The position numbers were made by a program, and so were the translations under genes. Shown piece by piece: positions 25,504-33,479 of a DNA stretch of 43,973 bases. The notes under the pieces are model-generated. The model saw only the letters and a program-made list of their open reading frames with translations, ran no database searches and had not been told where the DNA came from. This stretch comes from a virus, in IMG/VR virus record IMGVR_UViG_3300003319_000207, positions 11,132-55,104 of that record; one strand, written 5' to 3'. Position 1 is the stretch's first letter, and each line of letters opens with the position of its first letter.

Positions 25504-26960
25504 AGCCGCTGTTGCTCGAACTAGGGAGGGCCGGTGATGTTGTGAACATCCTTCCCGCAGTTCCCCTCCTCACGAAGCGTTTTGGTCGTCTGAGTGTGAT
25601 GGCTGCTCGGCCTTACTCGGACATTCTGGAGGGTGTTGGATATTGCGATAGTGTCCCTTTCGATGGCCCTTTCGAAGACGTTCCAGGAGCCATAGCGAAG
25701 GCAAAAACCCTCGGGCACGACCCAATTCTCGTGAGTCAGGTTTACGGAAAAGGAGTAAATGTCGGAAGATCGTGCTCATCCTTTGCGATTGAGAGTTGGC
25801 GAATCATAGGGCTGGAGGCGGAGTTTGGCAAACATCCTCTGGTGTTTGACCGGCGCAGCCCCGAGCGTGAGAAGGAGCTTGTGAAGAGGTTCACAGATGG
25901 AAAGCCGATGATCCTGTTTGCCGGTCAGGGCCATTCTTCTCCGTTTCAGCATTCAGGGCATCTGTGGGCCGAGCTGATGACCCGGTTTGGAAGGAGTCAT
26001 CGGCTGGTGGATCTCTCACAGGCTCGTGCCTATCGGTTCTACGATCTCTTGGGTCTGTTTGACGCCGCCCAGGTGCTTGTGACGATTGACACCGGCCACA
26101 TGCACCTTGCCCGGGGATCGAAAGTTCCAGTTGTGGCCCTTGTGACAGACAGCCCAAGCATGTGGCACGGCGCCCCAACACCCCCTGCCGCGATTCTCTC
26201 GATGCGCTACAGGGAGTATCCTGCGCGCCAAGGTGAGATATGGGAGGCGATAGGGCGTTTACCCACTCCGAACACCCAAAAGAGGCTCCCGAACCGCCTA
26301 ATCCACGTTTACAGCGACTATGAGGGCAATGGAGAGACGCTCAGGAGGGTCCGGTTTGCCAAGTCCACATGGCAGGAAGAGTATCGCAAGGCCCAGTGGG
26401 TGACGGTTCCGGTGAAGGATAACCAGCTTGGAAGGCTTTCCGGGTCTATCGGCGATCCAAACCCGGTTCCGTTTCTCAAGGATGTGATGGCAGAGGCCGT
26501 CAAGGTAGCTGGACCCGAAGATCGGATTGTTTTCTCCAACAGTGACACCGCCTTTTGCCACGGAATCACCGAAGCTCTGATAGCCGAGCCAGGGCCGATG
26601 GCGGCACATCGGCATGATTTTCACAGGCTAAGCCGAATGCTCACGCCTTATGAGGCTCTGAGCGGAACCTTTTATCCCGGGAGCGATCTGTTCTGCTTTA
26701 CCCGTAAATGGTGGGAGGAAAACAGGGAGATTTTCCCGGACATGCTTTTGGCTAGAGAAGCCTGGGATTATGTGCTTCGGGAAATGGTGATGATGAAAGG
26801 CGGCGGAAACTGGTTCATGCCGATGATCTGTCACGAATTTCACCAGAGCCAATGGTACCAGCCAAGCTTCAAACGGACCAACCGAGGTCAACTGTGGAAC
26901 GTCAAACTCGCTCGGGAATGGCTACTTCGTTGGAATCGTGGCGAACACGGTCTTCCGTAG
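25500..26960 (+). CDS. two-domain glycosyltransferase: GT9-like plus GT-A-like
   Basis: A 486-residue protein. The first ~260 residues look like GT family 9 (heptosyltransferase, GT-B): LLLELGRAGDVVNILPAVPLL at the N-terminus and TIDTGHMHLARGSKVPVVAL near residue 195, where GT9 enzymes carry D(S/T)G..HLA. From ~267 on a second domain begins LIHVYSDYEGNG and carries FSNSDTAFC near 346 and FYPGSDLFCFTRKWW near 390, a GT-A-like pattern. Two transferase domains in one chain suggest successive sugar transfer. Heptosyltransferase homology raises the possibility of LPS-type donors. The 3' end runs 59 bases antisense into a gene of the opposing operon. Confidence 0.7.
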   Translation: MKPLLLELGRAGDVVNILPAVPLLTKRFGRLSVMAARPYSDILEGVGYCDSVPFDGPFEDVPGAIAKAKTLGHDPILVSQVYGKGVNVGRSCSSFAIESWRIIGLEAEFGKHPLVFDRRSPEREKELVKRFTDGKPMILFAGQGHSSPFQHSGHLWAELMTRFGRSHRLVDLSQARAYRFYDLLGLFDAAQVLVTIDTGHMHLARGSKVPVVALVTDSPSMWHGAPTPPAAILSMRYREYPARQGEIWEAIGRLPTPNTQKRLPNRLIHVYSDYEGNGETLRRVRFAKSTWQEEYRKAQWVTVPVKDNQLGRLSGSIGDPNPVPFLKDVMAEAVKVAGPEDRIVFSNSDTAFCHGITEALIAEPGPMAAHRHDFHRLSRMLTPYEALSGTFYPGSDLFCFTRKWWEENREIFPDMLLAREAWDYVLREMVMMKGGGNWFMPMICHEFHQSQWYQPSFKRTNRGQLWNVKLAREWLLRWNRGEHGLP

Positions 26961-27261
26961 CATTACCGTTCTGGTTCAGGTGAAGCATCCTCTGTGAATC
27001 CATCCGCTGAAGGATCTGCGCTTTGGCCAGAATCGTGAGTTGTTCGGCGGAATCCACCAACGCCCGAACAGTGTCGAAATCGGTTTTGTCCACCTGAAGA
27101 ACACCCTTTTTCCACAGCGTCATGGCCCAGTCGTATTGCTTGATGGCTTGGCCTTTGGAGCCGGAGATCAGAAGATTGGCCAGAAGCTTTCCCTGGTTGG
27201 TGTCCGGGACTTCGGTGCCTTCGAGGGTGAGGAGGGGGACGTTCAGGTTGATGGTCAACAT
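26902..27261 (-). CDS. hypothetical phage protein (conserved-looking small helical protein)
   Basis: A 119-residue protein at the end of the leftward fibre/lysis operon. It starts with a strand LTINLNVPLLTLEGTEVPDT and continues as helices (GKLLANLLISGSKGQAIKQY, FDTVRALVDSAEQLTILAKA), a pattern I associate with small proteins of unknown function in tailed-phage morphogenesis modules. The C-terminal 59 bases are antisense to the end of the GT9-like gene. No function can be given. Confidence 0.65.
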   Translation of the reverse strand: MLTINLNVPLLTLEGTEVPDTNQGKLLANLLISGSKGQAIKQYDWAMTLWKKGVLQVDKTDFDTVRALVDSAEQLTILAKAQILQRMDSQRMLHLNQNGNATEDRVRHDSNEVAIPERV

Positions 27262-27271
27262 GAGCTAGAGG

Positions 27272-27601
27272 CTACTTCTGGTGGCCGCTGAAAAGCAAGT
27301 TCAGAATCCAGGCGATCAATCCACCCAAAAGGCTTGAAACAGCAATCACACCGGCCAGCCAGCCCTTGGCCCACATCCGCTGATCTTCAAGTTTCTTCAC
27401 CCTCGCAACAATCCCATCCTCCTTGTCGTACATGTCGAAAAGCAAATCGTTGTGCCGGTGGATCATTCCCGGGGAGCCGTGAACATCTCCGAGAAGAGCT
27501 TCTTTGATCGACCCCAGCTCCTCTTTTATCTCATCCACGCGCTCCGTGATCTTTTTAACATCCTCACGGGTAGCTGGATGATTGTGATCTGTGTCCCCCA
27601 T
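27272..27601 (-). CDS. XhlA-like coiled-coil membrane protein (holin-associated candidate)
   Basis: A 109-residue protein with an N-terminal His/Asp-rich segment, a coiled coil (REDVKKITERVDEIKEELG) and one C-terminal transmembrane helix (about residues 81-104, WLAGVIAVSSLLGGLIAWIL) followed by a short basic tail. This is the layout of the XhlA family that works with holins in phage lysis. It lies beside a lipoprotein with a possible peptidase fold. An upstream in-frame start at 27685 would add 28 residues and overlap the previous gene; the ATG at 27601 begins at the domain. Confidence 0.6.
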   Translation of the reverse strand: MGDTDHNHPATREDVKKITERVDEIKEELGSIKEALLGDVHGSPGMIHRHNDLLFDMYDKEDGIVARVKKLEDQRMWAKGWLAGVIAVSSLLGGLIAWILNLLFSGHQK

Positions 27602-27632
27602 GGTTTCAGGCGATGATAGGTTCGGCACATTA

Positions 27633-28106
27633 TCAAAGCAAGAGAGGCGTGATGTCTCGGATTCGTCCTGTTCTAAGGTTCTCATTCGGGTCGGCGGTTA
27701 AAGTTCGTGTTCGGTCCCAGGTGTGAACATCGCCTTCAGTGCAAATCCAGACGCAGTAAGCGTGATGTTCTCCATTCCAGAGAGTGGATGTTACGATAAA
27801 GAAAGCCGGTGGGCTTAATAAGTAGGTGTTGAGCCTATTTAATTCGTCTTTGTCGTTCAGGGCGATCTTGTCGCAATCCCGGGCTTCGTAGCTGTGGTTG
27901 GGTTCCATGGAGCCGCCATGAAACCGGGCCATCCATTCGTGGGAGATAAGGCTGTAGTGGGTGTCCATGAATGGGGATTCGCCAGTGGTGATTACCCCGC
28001 CGAACCAGAGCAAGTCGCGGACTTCGTAAGCGGATTTCTTTTTGGAGTCCTGGAATGGCTGGTTTGAAGCACAGCCGCACAGAAGGATCAGGAGAAGGTA
28101 TCTCAT
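27633..28106 (-). CDS. lipoprotein with transglutaminase/papain-like Cys-His-Asp motifs
   Basis: A 157-residue protein. The ATG at 28106 overlaps the previous stop as ATGA and begins a signal peptide with lipobox LLCGC (Cys12). The mature part has ARDCDKIAL with Cys78, EHHAYCVW with His115 and VHTWDRTR with Asp131, in the Cys-His-Asp order of transglutaminase-like cysteine peptidases, whose Cys motif often reads DCDDFA. The catalytic role is inferred. Because it lies next to a holin-like gene it could cut a peptide cross-link of the wall or modify an outer-membrane target; a lipid anchor on an endolysin would be unusual. Confidence 0.5.
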   Translation of the reverse strand: MRYLLLILLCGCASNQPFQDSKKKSAYEVRDLLWFGGVITTGESPFMDTHYSLISHEWMARFHGGSMEPNHSYEARDCDKIALNDKDELNRLNTYLLSPPAFFIVTSTLWNGEHHAYCVWICTEGDVHTWDRTRTLTADPNENLRTGRIRDITPLLL

Positions 28107-28288
28107 ATCGGAACCACCCACGATATTCCTGTCCTGGACACAGTGACCGTGAGATTGGGTTCATCTCCTGTAACGACATATCCGAGCAGGTTTCCCTGTG
28201 GGTAACGGTCGCTCAAAAAGTTGAGACATACCTGATACTCCTGCGGGGTATCGCTTTTCAGCACGTAAGTTTCATCTGAGGTCGTCAT
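28103..28288 (-). CDS. small hypothetical protein
   Basis: A 61-residue protein beginning MTTSDETYVLKSDTPQEYQV and ending TGISWVVPI, apparently a small beta-rich fold. It starts five bases after the fibre-tip gene and overlaps the lipoprotein gene by ATGA. No family is recognised. It could be a chaperone or minor component for the fibre-tip proteins encoded before it. Confidence 0.5.
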   Translation of the reverse strand: MTTSDETYVLKSDTPQEYQVCLNFLSDRYPQGNLLGYVVTGDEPNLTVTVSRTGISWVVPI

Positions 28289-28293
28289 GTTTT

Positions 28294-28953
28294 CTAATCT
28301 CCTATAGCGAGGTAAGACGATACAAAACTCCCGACCATGCTGGTTCCATTGGCCAGCTCGTTTGCCACAGGAAGGTTGTTTGCTGATGTGGTTATTGGAT
28401 GGCTGTGCTTGTATTCGAAACTTCTCTGATGCGTGTGAGTTGTGCTGGATGTGTTGCCAGTGAAATTGGGCAAATCAACATCGTGCGTGTGAGTTGTCAG
28501 ATTGATTCCACCTACCGTTGTTGCCACACCCACTCCGCTCGCGGACGGAGTTCCACTGGTTGTGTTGGGGTGATTATGGTCCATTGAGTGGTTGTGAGAC
28601 GAGCCGGTTGTGGTAGCAGCTTGGGTTGCGGAACCCGCTACCGATGTGCCGGAAGGATTTCCAGTTATGGTCGAGACGCTTCCCTTCTTGTATTTCCACT
28701 GGAAGATTTTAACCAACACCTTTCCGGGCGCGTAGGCGCCTGTGCTGTCAACATTCAGTTGATAGGTTCTGAAGGAATTTCCAGATGAACTTTCATTTGT
28801 GTCTACTGCCAAATCGAAGAATCTCAGGAAAGCGAACTTCGATGTGAGATCCAAAACAAATCCCCCGGTGGAATAAGTTGAGGGCCAGCCGCTTAATGTA
28901 AAGCTGCTTCCGACTGCTATTTTCGGCACTACTACTGTGTCTGTGGTGGACAT
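28294..28953 (-). CDS. His-rich fibre-tip protein, paralogue 3
   Basis: A 219-residue protein, the third of three tandem paralogues. An N-terminal beta domain is followed by a C-terminal region with five HxH motifs: SHNH, DHNH, THTH, THTH and KHSH, each flanked by Gly/Ser/Thr-rich linkers. T4 gp37 holds iron ions with a row of HxH motifs in its distal needle, so metal coordination by a trimer is a plausible use here. It overlaps the second paralogue by one base (TGATG). Which of the three meets the receptor is unknown. Confidence 0.65.
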   Translation of the reverse strand: MSTTDTVVVPKIAVGSSFTLSGWPSTYSTGGFVLDLTSKFAFLRFFDLAVDTNESSSGNSFRTYQLNVDSTGAYAPGKVLVKIFQWKYKKGSVSTITGNPSGTSVAGSATQAATTTGSSHNHSMDHNHPNTTSGTPSASGVGVATTVGGINLTTHTHDVDLPNFTGNTSSTTHTHQRSFEYKHSHPITTSANNLPVANELANGTSMVGSFVSSYLAIGD

Positions 28954-29537
28954 CAGGACGGTCCTATTGCTACGTAGTTGACGACCAGACCTGTTAGGTT
29001 CGCAGGATTGGCCAACGCTGTATCGAGCTGGGTATCTGTTTCTGTCAGGTCATGCTGGTGCTGATAAATATTGTTCCATGTGTGAGTGTGGCTTGATCCC
29101 GCTCCGCTGGTTCCTGTAAAGCTAGGAGGGTCAAAACTATGGGTGTGCGTGGACATATTTCCAGAGACTGATGTAGCCACCCCGCCGCCTGAATCAGTTG
29201 TGGCCGTCGATGTGGCGGCGGCATGGTCATGATCTATCCCGTGCGTGTGAGCCGTGTCCGCGTCGTAAGTTTGGCCGGATGTGGTTGCTGAGGTAACACC
29301 AGACGGAAGGTTATTCAGATCTCCAAGGCTGGTGAGTAATGCGTAAATGTTCTTTCTAACCTGCACCACAATGTCTGATCCACTGGTTCTGCATGGAAGG
29401 GCAAACATGGTTTTGATGTTTGATATTGTGGTCTGGATTATGACCTGGGCGTAAGTCGGAAAAGCAAGTCCCGTCGTTATGGTGAACTCGGAGGCTGTAA
29501 CAGTTGGACTCGTGATTTGCCCAGTCTCGATAATCAT
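28953..29537 (-). CDS. His-rich fibre-tip protein, paralogue 2
   Basis: A 194-residue paralogue of its neighbours. The HxH motifs are AHTH, DHDH, THTH, SHTH and QHQH, at positions corresponding to those of the other copies. The linker DPPSFTGTSGAGSSHTHTW is nearly the same as DLPNFTGTSGAGSSHNHT in the first copy. The N-terminal domain (ITSPTVTASEFTITTGLAFP) has diverged, which suggests that the copies keep a shared tip while changing their attachment or body domain. It overlaps the gene before it by ATGA. Confidence 0.65.
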   Translation of the reverse strand: MIIETGQITSPTVTASEFTITTGLAFPTYAQVIIQTTISNIKTMFALPCRTSGSDIVVQVRKNIYALLTSLGDLNNLPSGVTSATTSGQTYDADTAHTHGIDHDHAAATSTATTDSGGGVATSVSGNMSTHTHSFDPPSFTGTSGAGSSHTHTWNNIYQHQHDLTETDTQLDTALANPANLTGLVVNYVAIGPS

Positions 29538-30181
29538 ATCTTCACTCCTGTTGCGAAAACGTTCCAGATGGTTCCAGATAGGTCGGTGCCGTTGGAAACT
29601 TCAGTTTCGGTGAAATCGGTGTTTGTGTGGGTTTCGACATGCCGGTGATCGTAAAGCGTGTTGTCGGTGTGGTTGTGGGACGAACCTGCTCCACTTGTTC
29701 CTGTGAAGTTTGGAAGATCCAGTGTGTGAGTGTGAGTGGACATATTAGGCCCAACGGCGTTCAAATTCACCGAACCTCCAGACGCCGTTGGCGCGGCACT
29801 TGTGAATGAAGGATGGTCGTGATCTATCGCGTGAGTATGAGATGACTCAGAACTGGAGGTTTGACCGGAAGCGGTTTGGATTGTTACCCCAGCTGGTTGA
29901 CTTTGAACATTTCCAAAGGAGGCCACCCGAGTATAGAGCAACTTCAAAAGCTTCACCGTGGCTTTTCCGTTGGCAGGCGAGTTAAGGGTCACATCCACAC
30001 GGCAACACGGGAGATTTCCCAAGGTATCCAAAGCAAGCTTAAGAAAGTTGAGCGAAGAAACAGTTACCGAACAGTCGATCACGAAACCGCCCGTGGGATA
30101 AGATGAAGGCCCTACAACTTTATCCGCATAGACGTATTGGTTGTACGTCACAGTCGAACCGGATACTCCAAAGTAGGCCAT
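29534..30181 (-). CDS. His-rich fibre-tip protein, paralogue 1
   Basis: A 215-residue paralogue. The ATG at 30181 overlaps the stop of the long fibre gene as TAATG and is clearly better than an upstream in-frame start lying inside that gene. The HxH motifs are SHTH, DHDH, THTH, SHNH and DHRH. The N-terminal domain shares PTGGFVIDCSV with VSTGGFVLDLTS-like text in the third copy, so copies 1 and 3 are closer to each other there than to copy 2. Probable role: trimeric metal-stabilised fibre tip. Confidence 0.65.
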   Translation of the reverse strand: MAYFGVSGSTVTYNQYVYADKVVGPSSYPTGGFVIDCSVTVSSLNFLKLALDTLGNLPCCRVDVTLNSPANGKATVKLLKLLYTRVASFGNVQSQPAGVTIQTASGQTSSSESSHTHAIDHDHPSFTSAAPTASGGSVNLNAVGPNMSTHTHTLDLPNFTGTSGAGSSHNHTDNTLYDHRHVETHTNTDFTETEVSNGTDLSGTIWNVFATGVKI

Positions 30182-32364
30182 TAGATGTATTCGATGTTTG
30201 CCAGAATGGATGCCACAGGAGCCGAGCTTCCTGTGGGTGTTGTTGTCGCGGCAATCGTTATGCCACTGCCACATGCTATGGGAACGCTGCCCATCGTGTC
30301 CAGTCCACCACCGGCTACAATCGCAAGAACAAGATCGGGCGTTGTGGTTCCGACTGTCACAGAAGCCGATGGGAGTTTGAAAATCTGAACGTAGGTTACA
30401 ACTGCCCCAGAGTTGTAGAAGTGATAACCATAAAGGTTGCCTGCGGAACTTTTGACCTGCTGTTTGGTGTTGGAGAGGGCCGTGTTGGAATAGGTAGTTG
30501 TGCCGACGGCACCAGTGGTTGCTTCTGGTGAGGTTCGCCCGACGGCATTTGTTCCAGTTGCAAGCGCGACTTGCCCGGTGGAGTCGCTGGCAATGGTTAC
30601 GCGCTGAGTCCCGGCATTGACGGTTCCGTTGTTGACGGCTGTTGCTGTGCCAGCAATCCGATTTACGTCCACGGTGCTGTTGGCATCGGGAGTGACCAGC
30701 AATTTGTTGGTGAGCTGAGGCTGGTCGGTGGCCAGCACAACACGCAAAGTTCCGGCAGATTTGTTACCGCTGTTCGTGTCAATAGCAGTGCCGCCAAGCT
30801 GAGTGATGTTTTCACTCCAAGGTGCTCCTCCTTGATTTGCTGTGACCGTTCCCGAGACCGGCTGAGTCACTCCACTCCCATCCACCTTCACCGATCCGGT
30901 AGCCGAGCCTGACCGCATTCTATCCCAGGTGGTGCCGTTGAAAACATAACCAGCATTTGCGAGAAGAAGGTTCCCAGAAGAGTCGTTGTCGGCTATTGGA
31001 CATACGAGAAAACCATTGCTGATTCCATCTGCTCCGCTGGTTAATGCCCCAAGAGAAACTCTTTGAAGACCACCTGCCGTCAGTTTGAACTGTCTTATTG
31101 CCGTTGTGCTGTCCTGACCTCCGATGACAACAGGATTGCTTCCAAGAGCTGAACCCACCGGAACTTGGCCCTGTATGTACCATCCCGAATTATCACCCCC
31201 GGTTCCTTTCAACCCCTGATCGACTTTTCCTATTGTGCTCGATCCGGCGTCGAGAATTACATGACTCACCGCCGCCGCTCCAACCATCGTTACTTTCAGG
31301 TACTTGTTTGCATCAACTTGGTACTGGTCGTAAGTGGAACCGTTGAAGCCGTAGGGAACGACAGAGAGAATCCCTTTTGCCGTAACGCCGTTACCGATTT
31401 GGCCTGTGACAAGCCGGTCCCAGTCAACGCCATCCAAGGCAAACAAGCGGCAAGCTGTCTTTACAAGGCCGGTGGATACTGCTGTTTGGTCGCTCGTGTC
31501 ATCCCCGGCAGTGCCGCTCACCACCCACGGGCTTGTGCTTTGTGTCACTGCGACTGTGCCGGTAATGGTCGTTGATGCAAGGGAGACGACCCACGGACTC
31601 GTCGATTGTGTGACCGCAACGGTCGAGAGCGGTGTGAGTGTTGAAAGCTGGGCTGCTGTCAGGACGACTGGAAGAGATGCCGCTGAGAGCTGTTGGCCAA
31701 GAGCAAATGCGGTTCCACCCACCTTTGTCAGATTTACGTCCTGGGTGCCGCTCGGGGTGACTGTAATGGTGCCGCTGACAGTCCAGGGGTTGGTTCCCTG
31801 ATTGACTGTGACTGTTGACCCGGTGACATCCACTTTGTCCGTGGCGAAAACCAAGTCGCGTATGTCGAGATCGGTTGCAGAGACGACCCAGGGTGAAGTG
31901 CTTTGCGTGACAGCCACGGTCGCCGGGAAATTGCTCACCAATACCGACGATCCACTCACGTCCACCTTGTCGGTCGCAAACACGAGATCCCGGATGTCAA
32001 AGTCGGTGGCGCCGACAACCCACGGTGATGTTCCTTGAGTGACGGATTGTGTGGCTGGAAAGTTGGACACTGACACCACCCACGGACTCGTCACTTGTGT
32101 TACTCCAAACTGGGCCGGGAAGTTGTCCACATCCACAACCCACGGTGAGGTGCATTGGGTGACACAGAGAGAAGCGTTATCGACCGTGACGTGTCCGAGA
32201 AGCCTGTCGGGACGATCAGTAACATCCACAGTCCCCATCAGGGACGATTCGCTATTGAAGATTTCGCAGAGAAGTTGAAGCTGGACGGCCTGCTTCTGGG
32301 CCGGAGTTAGACAGCTGAAACAGGCGCTGTCGCTGAGCAGAGTGTTGATGTCGCAAGTGGCCAC
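30181..32364 (-). CDS. long repetitive tail fibre protein
   Basis: A 727-residue fibre protein starting at a GTG just after the previous small gene's TAA. The N-terminal ~45 residues carry a module with CDINTLL, CFSCLTPAQ and QLQLLCEI that is shared with two neighbours. A tandem array follows of the strand VTQ.TSPWVV, present about seven times with small changes and spaced by ~18-40 residues, alternating with NFPA, DIRDLVFATDKVDV and TVTV segments. The C-terminal part is Gly/Thr/Ser-rich beta structure. Repeats like this build the triple-stranded shaft of phage fibres. It overlaps the first HxH-tip gene as TAATG, so shaft and tip genes are coupled. Confidence 0.7.
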   Translation of the reverse strand: MATCDINTLLSDSACFSCLTPAQKQAVQLQLLCEIFNSESSLMGTVDVTDRPDRLLGHVTVDNASLCVTQCTSPWVVDVDNFPAQFGVTQVTSPWVVSVSNFPATQSVTQGTSPWVVGATDFDIRDLVFATDKVDVSGSSVLVSNFPATVAVTQSTSPWVVSATDLDIRDLVFATDKVDVTGSTVTVNQGTNPWTVSGTITVTPSGTQDVNLTKVGGTAFALGQQLSAASLPVVLTAAQLSTLTPLSTVAVTQSTSPWVVSLASTTITGTVAVTQSTSPWVVSGTAGDDTSDQTAVSTGLVKTACRLFALDGVDWDRLVTGQIGNGVTAKGILSVVPYGFNGSTYDQYQVDANKYLKVTMVGAAAVSHVILDAGSSTIGKVDQGLKGTGGDNSGWYIQGQVPVGSALGSNPVVIGGQDSTTAIRQFKLTAGGLQRVSLGALTSGADGISNGFLVCPIADNDSSGNLLLANAGYVFNGTTWDRMRSGSATGSVKVDGSGVTQPVSGTVTANQGGAPWSENITQLGGTAIDTNSGNKSAGTLRVVLATDQPQLTNKLLVTPDANSTVDVNRIAGTATAVNNGTVNAGTQRVTIASDSTGQVALATGTNAVGRTSPEATTGAVGTTTYSNTALSNTKQQVKSSAGNLYGYHFYNSGAVVTYVQIFKLPSASVTVGTTTPDLVLAIVAGGGLDTMGSVPIACGSGITIAATTTPTGSSAPVASILANIEYI

Positions 32365-32365
32365 A

Positions 32366-32512
32366 TTAGTTCAGGGTAACGATCCAGACTTCGTCGCCGC
32401 GGAGTTCCAGTGTTTTTCCAGAAAGCTTGAAAACCTCAAGGATTGTCTCCAATTCTCCTGTTTTCTTCAAATCCGAATATTGCTTCGGCGTAATGTTTGT
32501 CTTTTGTTCCAT
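32366..32512 (-). CDS. small hypothetical protein in the fibre cluster
   Basis: A 48-residue protein beginning MEQKTNITPKQYSDLKKTGE and ending LRGDEVWIVTLN, with a helix followed by strands. It starts four bases after the stop of the 320-residue fibre gene and ends just before the GTG of the long fibre gene, so it fills what would otherwise be an intergenic gap. No family is recognised. Its predicted helix-strand fold, coupling and spacing make it more likely real than chance. Confidence 0.55.
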   Translation of the reverse strand: MEQKTNITPKQYSDLKKTGELETILEVFKLSGKTLELRGDEVWIVTLN

Positions 32513-32516
32513 AGGC

Positions 32517-33479
32517 TTAAGGAACCGCTAAAATCCTGTACTCAGTTCCACCGGAATCTTTGATCTTTAGCGTATGGGTTGCAGTTGGAGTTTCGGCCAC
32601 AGCCGCGTTATTGAGGTGGATTTGTCCTCCAGAGTCAATCGACATCACCACAGCGTTGCCGGAATCTATGTGCTCAAAGACGTTTCCAGATGGAGTGGCT
32701 GCTGTTTTAACGGAGATTCCCTTCGTGACGGCAGCTCCCAGTTCAACCCTCAAACCGTATCTTGTGCCGGAAACCGTGGTGCCTGTTCCACCCGTAACTA
32801 TCTTGGCTCCGTATTCATTTCCAGAGATTGTTCCACTGATTAGCGAATTGGTGATCGAAAGCCCTGTAAAATTGCCAGAGCACAAAGCTGTTCCAACCAG
32901 ATTGCCGATTAAATTCAGCAGCTTTATACCTTCCACGTTACCGGAAGTTCCACCGAAACATTCTGTTGCGAATTGAAGTCCCTGGAGTGTTCCAGAAATG
33001 GTTCCTCCAGTTTGAAGCGCGATTCCAAAATGGCCTATTCCGTTTGAAGCGGTTGCCCCGGAAACCATTTCGAAATAAGACCCGGTTCCAACAACGGATG
33101 TGGTTCCGGTTCCGGTGAGAAGGGTGGCGCCGTAAATGGAAGCTGGTACGTGAGTGTAAGCTCCGCTTACTTCACGATCCGCAAAGATGCCGTTTACGTG
33201 ATTTACATCCGGTGAAAATAGTGAATAGGTTGAGGTTCGATCCCCAACTCGAAGTGCCACATTGCTGGAATCCCAAAACAACTTTGCGTTGTTCTCGGTG
33301 AGCGTGCCAGTTGCTCCAGCAAATGGAATGCTTCCTGGAGTGCCTGTGAAACCCGCTCCAGAACTCAGCGCATCCCTGATGTCACACAAAAGCTGAACCT
33401 GAATCGCCTCAAGCTGATTCTCTGAGAGACCAGTGAATTGACCGGCGCTTGCAAGAATCGTTTCAGGAACGCAGCTCAT
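32517..33479 (-). CDS. tail fibre/spike-like protein
   Basis: A 320-residue protein. The N-terminus has the shared module (LSENQLEAIQVQLLCDI). A Gly/Thr/Ser-rich beta body with many short SGTISG and GTGTTSVVGTG segments follows, suggesting a beta-helix or stacked beta fibre. The C-terminus HTLKIKDSGGTEYRILAVP is a common ending of fibre proteins in environmental phages. It overlaps the preceding small gene by ATGA. It is probably an accessory fibre attached through the shared N-terminal module. Confidence 0.6.
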   Translation of the reverse strand: MSCVPETILASAGQFTGLSENQLEAIQVQLLCDIRDALSSGAGFTGTPGSIPFAGATGTLTENNAKLFWDSSNVALRVGDRTSTYSLFSPDVNHVNGIFADREVSGAYTHVPASIYGATLLTGTGTTSVVGTGSYFEMVSGATASNGIGHFGIALQTGGTISGTLQGLQFATECFGGTSGNVEGIKLLNLIGNLVGTALCSGNFTGLSITNSLISGTISGNEYGAKIVTGGTGTTVSGTRYGLRVELGAAVTKGISVKTAATPSGNVFEHIDSGNAVVMSIDSGGQIHLNNAAVAETPTATHTLKIKDSGGTEYRILAVP

